Both the position numbers and the translations under genes were made by a program. From contig JAOIRP010000008.1 in NCBI GenBank assembly GCA_028221385.1, positions 1-18,112 of the forward strand: a stretch of DNA of 18,112 bases, read 5' to 3'. Source of the DNA: Candidatus Pelagibacter sp. GTDB lineage: Bacteria; Pseudomonadota; Alphaproteobacteria; Pelagibacterales; Pelagibacteraceae. Below, one piece after another: positions 7,224 to 14,871 of this stretch; position 1 is the first letter of the stretch, and each line of letters opens with the position of its first letter. Below the pieces are notes generated by a model. The model had not been told where the DNA came from and did not search any database. It saw nothing but the letters and a program-made list of their open reading frames with translations.

Positions 7224-8482
7224 GATATATAATTGTTTTTTATTATTCTCATAAAAATGAATATTAAATAAAAAACATATACATGATAAATTTTATTTCT
7301 GCCTTCAAAAAACTTATAATTGAGAGGATGGCTAATCAATGTAAAGAATAAGATCATAACTAAAGGGTCATAATATTTATGATAAATTGTATTTTGTATA
7401 TTTGATATAATTAATAAAAAAAAAACTAAAAAATTATCGATATTTTTTTTTGAAAAATTTATTAACAGCATTAACGAAATAAAACTAATAAAATAAAATA
7501 AGTAGTTGTTACTAAAAATAAAGTTTGATAGCTGAAAAAAAACTCCTCCACCTGTAAAAATAATTTTATAATTAAAAAAAAATAAGTTTAATATAAAAAA
7601 TAGTATAATGCTTATCAAAATTTGTTTTGTTGGCTTTATAATATCTAAAATAAATTCTTTATTTAATAAAAAAGGCAATAAATGAAAAAATAAAATACTA
7701 CTAATTATTAAAATTTTATCTGATAAATTAAAACTTAAGCCGATTGGTGAATCTATGTCTTCGCCAGGAGTGGCAGCTATTAAAAAATTAACTTCTAAAA
7801 AAAATATATAATAAAATGCTGGTAACGCACTAATTAGGCAAAATAATAATAACCCTAATAAATTTTTAAATTCTATTTTTCTAAAATAATAATTTAAATA
7901 AAAAATTATAAATAAAGAGAAGTTAGGACTAATATAAGACGAAATTATTAGAAAAATTACATTTTTCCACATGTTGATTTTCTTATGTGTATTTAAAAAT
8001 TTTAAAAATTCATATATAGAAATTAAAAAAAATATTAATCCAATTAATCTTGAGCTCGGCCATATTGCTAAAGATCTGAAAGTTGGAGATAAAAATATTG
8101 ATAAAGATAGTAATAGTAATATATTTCTTTCTATATTAGAAAATTTTAATACTAAACATTTGTAAAAAAAATAAATTAAAAAAAGTGAAAAATTAAGGTG
8201 CAATAACCGTATACCATCTAATGAAATACCTATCTTTTTAAATAAACTCAAAAAAATAAGATAAACTGGGGAGTGCCTATGGCCGTAACTCTCGTAATTT
8301 AAAAGAGTTTTTTTAATATTAAGAGATAAATCATTTATGACAGGTAGATCTGTATTTTCCCAATCTGGAATTGCTCCATAATTAAGATTTTCATCAAAAT
8401 AAAAACCAAAGATTAAACTTAAATATAATATAAAAAATAACACAAGAACAAAATATTTTTTATAAAAATTATTATTTATCAT
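7220..8482 (-). CDS. Multi-spanning membrane protein, GT-C glycosyltransferase-like
   Basis: I do not recognise a named gene. The protein (420 residues from ATG 8482) has many hydrophobic segments, roughly ten to twelve, starting with a membrane helix at residues 6-27. After it comes a loop rich in acidic residues (FDENLNYGAIPDWENTDLP) and then YGHRHSPVYLIFLSLFKKIG, which resembles the His-Pro-rich segment following the first loop of GT-C lipid-linked sugar transferases. Such enzymes act at the inner membrane from the outer face. The frame also allows a TTG start at 8497 that would overlap the preceding gene by 8 nt; the ATG placed 7 nt after that gene's stop seems better. Its place after a glycosyltransferase and a methyltransferase supports an envelope-glycan role. 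O-antigen polymerase is an alternative. Confidence 0.7.
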   Translation of the reverse strand: MINNNFYKKYFVLVLFFILYLSLIFGFYFDENLNYGAIPDWENTDLPVINDLSLNIKKTLLNYESYGHRHSPVYLIFLSLFKKIGISLDGIRLLHLNFSLFLIYFFYKCLVLKFSNIERNILLLLSLSIFLSPTFRSLAIWPSSRLIGLIFFLISIYEFLKFLNTHKKINMWKNVIFLIISSYISPNFSLFIIFYLNYYFRKIEFKNLLGLLLFCLISALPAFYYIFFLEVNFLIAATPGEDIDSPIGLSFNLSDKILIISSILFFHLLPFLLNKEFILDIIKPTKQILISIILFFILNLFFFNYKIIFTGGGVFFQLSNFIFSNNYLFYFISFISLMLLINFSKKNIDNFLVFFLLIISNIQNTIYHKYYDPLVMILFFTLISHPLNYKFFEGRNKIYHVYVFYLIFIFMRIIKNNYIS

Positions 8483-8489
8483 AATCAAA

Positions 8490-9290
8490 TTATTCAAAAA
8501 TATTAAATTTGGATATAAGTAATGAATACATTCTTAGCATTCTTGATGTAATAGTTTTTTTTTCAAAATTAATCATTTTTTTATTAGATTTTCTATAAAT
8601 TAGAATTTTTATAAACATTCTAAAAAGTATGAACAAACCATTTAATATATAATATATTGTTTTAACAGAAGTCTTTGAGGTCATTTTTTTTTCAATCAAA
8701 GTATAGTATTCATGTTTTTTTTTAATCTGTGCATCTGTTAGCTCTGCTGAAAAACTAATATAGAAACTGTTTATTTTAAGTTGTTTTAATTTTTGATTAA
8801 TTGGAATTGGTTTTTCATGTACATTTTTTATATAAGACTTAATATTTGATTTGTACATTAACCTTGGTTGAAAGTTAGGATATAAATTTGTTTTTTTGTG
8901 GACAGAATTTTCCAAACAAGGAACTCTTGGAATTAAATAGCAATAGTATTTTTTTTTCATAATCGTAGATTTTGACAAAAAATCTATTTTATTAAAATAA
9001 CCACTATGAAGTATTTCATCTGAATCGAGCATTAATACTAAATCATATTTAGCTTTTTCTAAGATAAAATTTCTAGCTAGAGAAAAATTTTTTATTCTTT
9101 TATTCGAAAATTTAAAATTTTTTTTTTGTTTTAATATTTTACATTTAAATTTTTTGGCAATTTCCAAAGTTGAGTCAACACTTCCACCGTCTAAAATGAT
9201 TATTTCTTTAAAATGTCCTAAATTACTTAAGCATCTAAAAATATTTTTTGCACTATTTAAAGTTAATATCCCAACAGTTGCGTTTATCAT
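8490..9290 (-). CDS. Glycosyltransferase family 2
   Basis: A cytoplasmic-side sugar transferase using an activated nucleotide sugar. The 266 residues from ATG 9290 show a GT-A fold: VGILTLN at the start, the nucleotide-binding LDGGSVDST with Asp34, ARNFILEKA at 72-80, and the metal-binding LDSDE with Asp89 and Asp91. The later NVHEKP segment resembles the acceptor-side motif of WaaE-like lipopolysaccharide transferases. A hydrophobic stretch near residues 208-228 may touch the membrane. A TTG two codons upstream (9296) is possible but less likely. A promoter-like sequence lies at 9320-9347. Donor and acceptor are unknown. Confidence 0.88.
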   Translation of the reverse strand: MINATVGILTLNSAKNIFRCLSNLGHFKEIIILDGGSVDSTLEIAKKFKCKILKQKKNFKFSNKRIKNFSLARNFILEKAKYDLVLMLDSDEILHSGYFNKIDFLSKSTIMKKKYYCYLIPRVPCLENSVHKKTNLYPNFQPRLMYKSNIKSYIKNVHEKPIPINQKLKQLKINSFYISFSAELTDAQIKKKHEYYTLIEKKMTSKTSVKTIYYILNGLFILFRMFIKILIYRKSNKKMINFEKKTITSRMLRMYSLLISKFNIFE

Positions 9291-9319
9291 GTTCAAGTTA
9301 GTAAATAATTGTTAACTAG

Positions 9320-9347
9320 ATTTTAAGCTTTGTTTTTCTTCTATCAA
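9320..9347 (-). promoter_or_regulatory. Probable sigma70-type promoter for the family 2 glycosyltransferase
   Basis: On the minus strand TTGATA (9347-9342) and TAAAAT (9325-9320) are separated by 16 nt. The expected start of transcription near 9313 leaves a leader of about 20 nt. The element sits in the only sizeable spacer (65-71 nt) of the accessory block, which supports it. It suggests that the last two genes can be expressed independently of the pnt operon. Confidence 0.48.
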
Positions 9348-9361
9348 TAAAATATTCATTT

Positions 9362-10030
9362 TTATTTTTTAACTGCAGAAACATGTGTTCCACAGTAGTA
9401 AGTCATCCAATCTTTTGAGAACAAACTTAGTAATTTATCTAAAGTAATCACAATAATTAAAAAAAATAATTTGAATATTGAAAATTTTAAATATCTAAAA
9501 ATCATTTGGTAGCTGGAAATAAATGGTCCAACACCAATTAAATAAACTTCTCCATCAAATCCACATTCATTTAAAATATCGTTAAGGTATTTATGAGTTG
9601 GTCTAAAAAAATCATTAGGATCGGGATGATAACCAATTAAGAATGGAACAAATATCTCAAATTTACCATTTTGTTTTAATGTTTTGCTAATTTGAGATAT
9701 TAAAAATTTATAGTTATATATATGCTCAAGAGTATTAAATAAAATTATTGTGTCATATTTATTTTTTTCTAAGTTCATCTCCTTCTCCAGATCTAACTTC
9801 AACTCTGACTTGTTAAAAAAATCCACTGTCTTGATCGAAGATTCTTCTGTTTTCATAAACGTCATATAGCTAGCATTTTTTCCAGATCCTAAATCCAATG
9901 TTAATCCTTTAATACTTAAGTCTTTTAAAAAAAAATTATGTAAAATTCTCATGGGTGACTTTCCCTCTCGAAATGAAAAAAAAGCATGTTTTAAAAATAG
10001 AAATGACAACAGCGGTCTAAATAAATTCAT
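9362..10030 (-). CDS. Class I SAM-dependent methyltransferase
   Basis: A Methyltransf_11/23-like enzyme of 222 residues. The SAM-binding glycine motif is LDLGSGKN at residues 45-52, the acidic residue after the second strand is in TVDFF (Asp70), and the motif after the fourth strand is FNTLEH at 98-103. DPNDFFRPTHKYL follows, typical of methyltransferases in polysaccharide clusters. A hydrophobic helix around residues 180-205 could bind the membrane. It starts 20 nt after the transaldolase stop in the same direction, so readthrough from the pnt operon is possible. The substrate, presumably a sugar or lipid-linked glycan, cannot be read from sequence. Confidence 0.82.
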   Translation of the reverse strand: MNLFRPLLSFLFLKHAFFSFREGKSPMRILHNFFLKDLSIKGLTLDLGSGKNASYMTFMKTEESSIKTVDFFNKSELKLDLEKEMNLEKNKYDTIILFNTLEHIYNYKFLISQISKTLKQNGKFEIFVPFLIGYHPDPNDFFRPTHKYLNDILNECGFDGEVYLIGVGPFISSYQMIFRYLKFSIFKLFFLIIVITLDKLLSLFSKDWMTYYCGTHVSAVKK

Positions 10031-10050
10031 ATGGTATTTATATTAATTAA

Positions 10051-10749
10051 TTAAATTCTAAACTTAGATTTTCTACTATCAAGTAAAAAAGCCTTAACTG
10101 TTTCTTTGGTTAATTGTTCATATGTCTTTCCAAAGTTTTCAATTTTTTCAATAATGATAGGTGGAATGGTTATAATGTGGCATCCAAGTTGTTTGGCTTG
10201 CAAATAATTATAAGGCTCTCGAACACTTGCCCAAAGAATCTCTACATTTTTAAATTTTTTGGCCATTGCAATACTTTTTTTAAATTCAGGTATAGGATCT
10301 TTACCAGTATCTGCAGCTCTACCTGCAAATATAGAAATTATTACTTTAGTTTTTTTGTTAATCAATTTAAGAATCTTTTCTGTTTGTTTGGCTGAGTATA
10401 TAGCTGTTATATTTAGTTTAATATTTTGATTGTTAAGTTCTTTAATTATTTTTCCCATAAATTTACTTTTAGAATTTACGACTGGAATTTTCACATAAAC
10501 ATTTTTTCCCCAGGTGTTAATTTGAAGAGCTTGCTTTTTCATTTGGGTGTATTCATCTGCAAATACTTCCAGTGACACAGGTTTATTTTTGCAAATTTGT
10601 AAAATTTTTTTTGAATAAAATTTATAATCTTTGGCTCCAGCTTTTCTCATTAAGCTTGGATTGGTTGTAAAACCTTTTACTATTTTTTTTTTATTAAATT
10701 TTTTAATTAAATCTAGTTCTGCTATATCACAGAAAATTTTAGTTTTCAT
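10051..10749 (-). CDS. tal: Small transaldolase-family protein (TalC/fructose-6-phosphate aldolase-like)
   Basis: A Schiff-base aldolase-fold enzyme of 232 residues, the size of the short transaldolase group rather than the E. coli TalB type of about 317. Landmarks are FCDIAELD with Asp8, GFTTNPSL (26-33), the Schiff-base Lys87 in VYVKIPV, LNITAIYS with Asn113 and Thr115, and SIFAGRAADTGKDP. Either transaldolase or fructose-6-phosphate aldolase activity is possible; the sequence alone does not settle it. It lies 4 nt after pntB and is clearly in the same operon, tying pentose phosphate chemistry to NADPH supply. With transketolase at the left end of the window it would complete the non-oxidative branch. 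Confidence 0.86.
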   Translation of the reverse strand: MKTKIFCDIAELDLIKKFNKKKIVKGFTTNPSLMRKAGAKDYKFYSKKILQICKNKPVSLEVFADEYTQMKKQALQINTWGKNVYVKIPVVNSKSKFMGKIIKELNNQNIKLNITAIYSAKQTEKILKLINKKTKVIISIFAGRAADTGKDPIPEFKKSIAMAKKFKNVEILWASVREPYNYLQAKQLGCHIITIPPIIIEKIENFGKTYEQLTKETVKAFLLDSRKSKFRI

Positions 10750-10753
10750 GATT

Positions 10754-12151
10754 TTATAAATTTTTTGTTATATCTTCTGTCATTTTTTTTGCATCAGCAA
10801 ATAGCATCAGTGTATTTTCTCTATAAAATAAGTCATTGTCAATTCCAGCATATCCTGGTGATAAGCTTCTTTTTACAAACAATACTGATTTGCACTTTTC
10901 TACATCTAAAACTGGCATGCCGTAAATTGGGCTTTGCGGATCTGTTTTTGCAACTGGATTCGTTACATCATTTGCTCCAATAACAAAAGCAACATCTGCA
11001 TTTGCAAAATCATTATTGATTTCTTCTAATTCAAAAACCTCATCGTAAGGCACATTAGCTTCAGCTAACAATACATTCATGTGACCTGGCATCCTTCCTG
11101 CTACTGGGTGAATAGCATAAGATACTTTAATATCATTTTTCTTAAGTGTATCTACCATTTCTCTCAATGCATGTTGCGCTTGAGCTACAGCCATACCATA
11201 ACCTGGAACAATTATTACTGAAGAAGCATTTTTCATTAGAAATGCTGCATCTTCTGCATTTCCACTTTTGACTGGCTTTTGCTCTTTATTTGCTGATGTT
11301 GATGATTGTTCTGTTGCACCAAATCCACCTAATATAACATTAAAAAAGGATCTATTCATACCTTTGCACATTATATAAGAAAGTATTGCACCTGAAGAAC
11401 CTACTAATGCACCTGTAATTATTAAAGCAGTATTCTCTAATGTAAAACCAATTCCTGCAGCCGCCCAACCAGAGTATGAGTTTAACATTGATATAACAAC
11501 TGGCATATCTGCCCCTCCAATTGGAATGATTAATAAGAAACCAATTAAAAAAGAAATTGCCAATAAAACCCAGAAGAAATTAGAAGATTGAGTTGAGCAT
11601 AAAAGATAGGTTATCACCACTATTGAAATTAATATTAATGCATTAAGTGGATGTTGTCCTTTAAATGTAATTGGTGAGCCTGACATTATTCCTTGAAGTT
11701 TTAAAAAAGCAATTATTGAACCTGAAAATGTTATTGCGCCAACTGCTGCGCCAATTGACATTTCAATTAAACTTCCAAGTTTAATACTTCCAGGAAAGCC
11801 TAAGTTAAAAGCTTCTGGATTTAAAAAAGCTGATATTGCAACGAAGACTGCTGCAAGTCCTACAAGACTATGAAAGCCAGCCACAAGTTCTGGCATTGCT
11901 GTCATTGGTATTTTATAAGCTATGAATGCACCAATTAAACCACCTATTAAAAGAAAAATTAAAACATAGATAAAACCACTCGAAAAATTTCCAATAGATA
12001 AAAATGTAACTGTTATTGCAATAACCATTCCTAAAATACCAAAAAAATTACCTTGTCTTGATGTTTCAGGAGAAGATAATCCTCTTAATGCTAAAATAAA
12101 TAGCACTCCTGAGATTAAATAAAATATTGCTGATAAATTCGCTGATATCAT
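10754..12151 (-). CDS. pntB: Proton-translocating NAD(P) transhydrogenase, beta subunit
   Basis: Contains the proton channel and the NADP(H)-binding domain III of the inner-membrane transhydrogenase, which uses the proton gradient to make NADPH from NADH. The 465 residues comprise about nine membrane helices (to around residue 260), a linker with SSTSANKEQKP, then domain III. The channel histidine is His94 in AGFHSLVG. Domain III shows VPGYGMAVAQAQHAL, HPVAGRMPGHMNVLLAEA, IGANDVTNP and KRSLSPGYAGIDN, all family hallmarks. It overlaps pntA2 by one base (TAATG) and is followed 4 nt later by the transaldolase gene. Confidence 0.97.
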   Translation of the reverse strand: MISANLSAIFYLISGVLFILALRGLSSPETSRQGNFFGILGMVIAITVTFLSIGNFSSGFIYVLIFLLIGGLIGAFIAYKIPMTAMPELVAGFHSLVGLAAVFVAISAFLNPEAFNLGFPGSIKLGSLIEMSIGAAVGAITFSGSIIAFLKLQGIMSGSPITFKGQHPLNALILISIVVITYLLCSTQSSNFFWVLLAISFLIGFLLIIPIGGADMPVVISMLNSYSGWAAAGIGFTLENTALIITGALVGSSGAILSYIMCKGMNRSFFNVILGGFGATEQSSTSANKEQKPVKSGNAEDAAFLMKNASSVIIVPGYGMAVAQAQHALREMVDTLKKNDIKVSYAIHPVAGRMPGHMNVLLAEANVPYDEVFELEEINNDFANADVAFVIGANDVTNPVAKTDPQSPIYGMPVLDVEKCKSVLFVKRSLSPGYAGIDNDLFYRENTLMLFADAKKMTEDITKNL

Positions 12152-12459
12152 TATTTATCTTTCTTCTTTTTTTTGTACATCGCGAGCATTCTTTGAGTAA
12201 CTAAAAATCCACCAAAAATATTTATTGCTGCTAAAGAGATTGCCAAAAAGCCAAAAATACTTGAAATATTAAAAATATTTTCAGAATTTCCTGCTAGTCC
12301 AGCAATTATTGCTCCAACAATAATTACTGATGAAATTGCATTGGTTACAGACATTAATGGCGTATGCAGAGAGGGCGTAACGCTCCACACAACATAATAC
12401 CCAATGAATATCGAAAGAATAAAAATACTTAATCTAAATATAAAGGGATCAATTTCCAT
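12151..12459 (-). CDS. pntA2: NAD(P) transhydrogenase, alpha-2 membrane subunit
   Basis: The short membrane subunit of the three-gene transhydrogenase type known from Rhodospirillum rubrum. In 102 residues there are three or four hydrophobic helices (about 7-28, 42-57 and 66-85). The conserved stretch SVTPSLHTPLMSVTNAISS (residues 26-44) is the usual signature, and IFGGFLVTQRMLAMYKKK ends the protein. Located 4 nt after pntA1 and overlapping pntB by one base, so the three subunits are translated together. Confidence 0.95.
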   Translation of the reverse strand: MEIDPFIFRLSIFILSIFIGYYVVWSVTPSLHTPLMSVTNAISSVIIVGAIIAGLAGNSENIFNISSIFGFLAISLAAINIFGGFLVTQRMLAMYKKKKKDK

Positions 12460-12463
12460 AATC

Positions 12464-13552
12464 TTATTTAATTAATGTTTTTTCAATTATTTCATCTTCA
12501 AGGTTAATATTAATCTTCTTATTTTCTTTATCATATAAATTTGCAACAAAATTGAAAACATTTTTAGCATACAAACTTGAGGCAGAAATTGGTAGTTTGT
12601 TAAGAATATTTGTTTCACCCATTATTCTCACTCCACCTTTGTTAACCACTTTGTCTGCTTCAGTAAAAGCAGTGTTTCCGCCTTGAACTGCAGCTAAGTC
12701 ATAAATAACAGATCCTGTTTGCATATTTTCAATCATATTTTCTTTAATTATCAATGGTGCTTTTTTTCCAGGTATTAAAGCTGTACAAATTACAATATCT
12801 ATTTTTTTTAAAGTTTCACTTAATAGTTCTTCTTGCTTTTTTTTAAAATCATCGGAGGCTTCTTTTGCATATCCTCCCTCTGTTTCAAGATTTTCAGCTC
12901 CTTCTACGGTCAAAAACTTACCACCTAAACTTTCAACTTGTTCTTTAGATGCCATCCTAACATCAGTAGCAAACACTATTGCCCCCATTCTTTTTGCTGT
13001 TGCTATTGCTTGTAACCCAGCGACCCCTGCACCAACAACTAAAACTTTTGCTGCTGGGACTGTTCCTGCTGCTGTCATCATCATCGGTATAGCTTTTTCA
13101 AAACTTGCAAATGACTCTATAACCGCCTTATACCCTGCAAGGTTTGCTTGTGAGGAAAGTATATCCATAGATTGTGCCCTTGTTATTCTTGGTAATAATT
13201 CTAAAGAAAAGGTATTAATTTTTTTTTTTACCAAATCATCAATTTTTGATTTATTGTCGTATGGATTTAAAACACCAATCAATGTTTGATTTTCTTTTAT
13301 TAGAGAAATTTTATCCTCTGATAGTAAGCCTAGTTGTACAATAACATCTGCACTATTTATAATTTCTTTTTCATCTTTAGAAATCTTTACGCCTAGCTCT
13401 TTATATTCTTGATCTCTAAAACCCAAATGTTCACCATAATTTTCAGTTAAAGATACCTCAAAACCAAGAGCAATATATTTTTTTGCAATCTCTGGCGTAA
13501 TAGCAATTCTATTTTCGAAATTTCTATCTTCTAAAATTGATGCGATTCTCAT
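12464..13552 (-). CDS. pntA1: NAD(P) transhydrogenase, alpha-1 subunit (NAD-binding domain I)
   Basis: The soluble NAD(H)-binding subunit, peripheral on the cytoplasmic face. The 362 residues belong to the alanine dehydrogenase/PNT family. The RQD loop RITRAQSMDILSSQANLAGY-type region has Arg122, Gln127, Asp130 and Ser133, matching R. rubrum positions shifted by five. The Rossmann motif VVGAGVAGLQA has Gly174, Gly176 and Gly179, and Asp197 ends the second strand. GGYAKE and the mobile-loop region near residues 220-235 are present. The gene lies 9 nt after the oxidase subunit IV gene and 4 nt before pntA2. Confidence 0.96.
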   Translation of the reverse strand: MRIASILEDRNFENRIAITPEIAKKYIALGFEVSLTENYGEHLGFRDQEYKELGVKISKDEKEIINSADVIVQLGLLSEDKISLIKENQTLIGVLNPYDNKSKIDDLVKKKINTFSLELLPRITRAQSMDILSSQANLAGYKAVIESFASFEKAIPMMMTAAGTVPAAKVLVVGAGVAGLQAIATAKRMGAIVFATDVRMASKEQVESLGGKFLTVEGAENLETEGGYAKEASDDFKKKQEELLSETLKKIDIVICTALIPGKKAPLIIKENMIENMQTGSVIYDLAAVQGGNTAFTEADKVVNKGGVRIMGETNILNKLPISASSLYAKNVFNFVANLYDKENKKININLEDEIIEKTLIK

Positions 13553-13561
13553 AACAAAAGT

Positions 13562-13672
13562 CTACAACAAGAATATTGCCATTAAAACTAATACGGCTAT
13601 TACCGCGACAGTTCCCCACAACACAAATTTAGTAAAAGTATTCCATGTGTCTTTATGGTTTTCATTGTCCAT
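13562..13672 (-). CDS. aa3-type cytochrome c oxidase subunit IV (36 residues)
   Basis: A tiny membrane protein, MDNENHKDTWNTFTKFVLWG followed by one hydrophobic helix (about residues 16-36) ending in FLL. It fits the bacterial aa3-type oxidase subunit IV family (COX4_pro_2): a short polar N-terminus with TWNTFTKF and one helix of the WGTVAVIAVLVLMAIF type. This small gene commonly lies next to pntA in alphaproteobacteria, and here it is 9 nt upstream of pntA1 and 4 nt downstream of rpmJ. Its role in the oxidase is accessory; the main oxidase subunits are not in the window. Confidence 0.85.
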   Translation of the reverse strand: MDNENHKDTWNTFTKFVLWGTVAVIAVLVLMAIFLL

Positions 13673-13676
13673 AAAA

Positions 13677-13802
13677 TTACTTCTGTCTAGCTTTAAATTT
13701 TGGATTAGTTTTGTTAATTATATAAACTCTTCCTCTTCTTCTAACTAATTTAGAATTAAGGTCTCTTTTTTTTAATGATTTTAGTGAGCTTTTAATTTTC
13801 AT
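13677..13802 (-). CDS. rpmJ: Ribosomal protein bL36, zinc-free form
   Basis: A 41-residue large-subunit protein, [14 protein letters not shown] then [20 protein letters not shown]. It is the alphaproteobacterial type without the Cys3-His zinc site found in E. coli RpmJ. The ATG is only 17 nt downstream of the 3' end of 5S rRNA and the stop is 4 nt before the oxidase subunit gene. No promoter or terminator fits in those 17 nt (an A/T-only stretch), so the gene is probably transcribed through from 5S. Confidence 0.95.
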   Translation of the reverse strand: MKIKSSLKSLKKRDLNSKLVRRRGRVYIINKTNPKFKARQK

Positions 13803-13819
13803 AATTTTTAGTTTTTATA

Positions 13820-13933
13820 GCCGGCAATGTCCTACTCTTCCGTGCCTTAAGACAAAGTACCATCGGCGCTGAAGGGCTTGACTTCCGAGTTCGGAATGGG
13901 ATCGGGTATTACCCCTTCGCAATAATCACCGGC
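13820..13933 (-). rRNA. rrf: 5S ribosomal RNA
   Basis: A 114-nt sequence on the minus strand with GCCGGT at the 5' end pairing with GCCGGC at the 3' end, and the conserved internal blocks CCCGATCCCATTCCGAACTC and CAGCGCCGATGGTA, as in alphaproteobacterial 5S. No 23S or 16S sequence lies within the window on its upstream side (right); instead a polysaccharide operon is there. End positions are set by helix I pairing and could shift by one or two bases. Confidence 0.96.
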
Positions 13934-13940
13934 GAGGAGA

Positions 13941-13968
13941 TTTATATCTAATTACAAAAAATTGTAAA
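13941..13968 (-). promoter_or_regulatory. Probable dedicated promoter of 5S rRNA
   Basis: On the minus strand TTTACA (13968-13963) and TATAAA (13946-13941) are separated by 16 nt. Seven bases after the -10 hexamer is 13934, exactly next to the 5S 5' end, so transcription would start on the mature RNA. The -35 part also belongs to an inverted repeat, TTACAA/TTGTAA with a 4-nt A loop at 13952-13967, that may be a weak end signal for the upstream operon. Confidence 0.5.
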
Positions 13969-13983
13969 TAGAGAAATTTACTT

Positions 13984-14871
13984 TTAATTGGATGGTTTTT
14001 TCATTAAATCGTTAATATAATCTTTTAATTTAATTGATCCAAATTTTTTATAAACTTTATTCGATAGATTCATGCTTGTAAGAGCTGAAGCATATCTCTC
14101 ACCTTTACGAGCTTTAAGCATTTTCAATTTTCTTTTAAATAGAGATGCAACCTGAATAATGGTCCAACTTTGTTTGTGAGATATACTATAGTGTCTACAC
14201 TCATTATTTTTCCAAGCTAGATAACAAATTTTTACCGTGTCATAAATATGAGTAAATCTCCTACTTTGTGTTCCCGGTTTAACGATTGGTAAGGGTTTAT
14301 TCTTTTGATAACAATCTTCAAATATCCCTATTACAGTTGCCATATCTCCAGTCTTGATTTGTTTTGGTCCATAAACATTATAAAAATAAATTATTTCATA
14401 CTTTAAATTGAACCACTTTTTCAAATTTTCTAACAATTCTAAATTTTTAGCTTTCAAAAAAGCATATGGGGATAAATTTTGATCATTTCCCTTGTTTCCT
14501 AACGTTGCGGAAGTTGCGGAATAAACTAATTTTATATTATTTTCTAAGCAGAAATTAAAAACTGCGTGTGTTCCAATTGAATTTGACTCTATACACTCCT
14601 CAAGTTTTAGGAAACTTTGATAAATTCTTGCAAATTCACCAAAGTGAAAAATGCATTGTATTTTTTTTTTAACACCAGATAGTTTTTTGGAAATATTTTT
14701 CGTATGAGAAGAAATATACTTAATTCTTCTATTATTTATGTGATTTTTTTTATATCCAGATGAATAATCATCAATACTAATAATATTCAGTTTAGTTTTT
14801 TTTAGAAATAACTCAATCAAATTTGTGCCAACAAACCCTGCCCCACCTGTTATAACAATTATATTTTTCAT
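13984..14871 (-). CDS. NAD-dependent nucleotide-sugar epimerase/dehydratase (extended SDR)
   Basis: A 295-residue extended short-chain dehydrogenase resembling UDP-glucose 4-epimerase. The nucleotide motif is TGGAGFVGTN (Gly9, Gly12, Gly15), the second strand ends in SIDDYSSG, the serine region is YSATSATLG, and the catalytic pair is Tyr136 and Lys140 in SPYAFLKAKN. NVYGPKQ and RRFTHIYD are the usual substrate-side motifs. The C-terminus is a little short. Its ATG overlaps the GDP-fucose synthase stop (ATGA), and it is the last gene before the 5S promoter. The substrate is not defined; it may make a second sugar besides GDP-fucose. Confidence 0.85.
   Translation of the reverse strand: MKNIIVITGGAGFVGTNLIELFLKKTKLNIISIDDYSSGYKKNHINNRRIKYISSHTKNISKKLSGVKKKIQCIFHFGEFARIYQSFLKLEECIESNSIGTHAVFNFCLENNIKLVYSATSATLGNKGNDQNLSPYAFLKAKNLELLENLKKWFNLKYEIIYFYNVYGPKQIKTGDMATVIGIFEDCYQKNKPLPIVKPGTQSRRFTHIYDTVKICYLAWKNNECRHYSISHKQSWTIIQVASLFKRKLKMLKARKGERYASALTSMNLSNKVYKKFGSIKLKDYINDLMKKPSN

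Noticed and set aside
7971..8165. Open frame on the + strand inside the membrane-protein gene
   Set aside because: Short, Asn/Ile/Lys-rich by composition, antisense to a coherent multi-helix protein.
8483..8497. TTG start (8497) for the membrane protein
   Set aside because: It would overlap the upstream gene; ATG 8482, placed 7 nt after that gene's stop, is simpler.
7192..10030. Mobile element or prophage next to the tRNA
   Set aside because: No integrase, transposase, terminal repeats or duplicated tRNA end was found in the flanks.
10114..10395. Open frame on the + strand opposite the transaldolase gene
   Set aside because: Cys/Phe-rich translation with no family pattern, fully antisense to a conserved gene; an effect of AT-rich codon use.
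10765..10983. Open frame on the + strand opposite the 3' end of pntB
   Set aside because: Antisense shadow of conserved domain III; no recognizable protein features.
13952..13967. TTACAA-AAAA-TTGTAA as a rho-independent terminator
   Set aside because: Six A/T-rich pairs and no U-run afterward on the relevant strand; the sequence is better explained as part of the 5S promoter.
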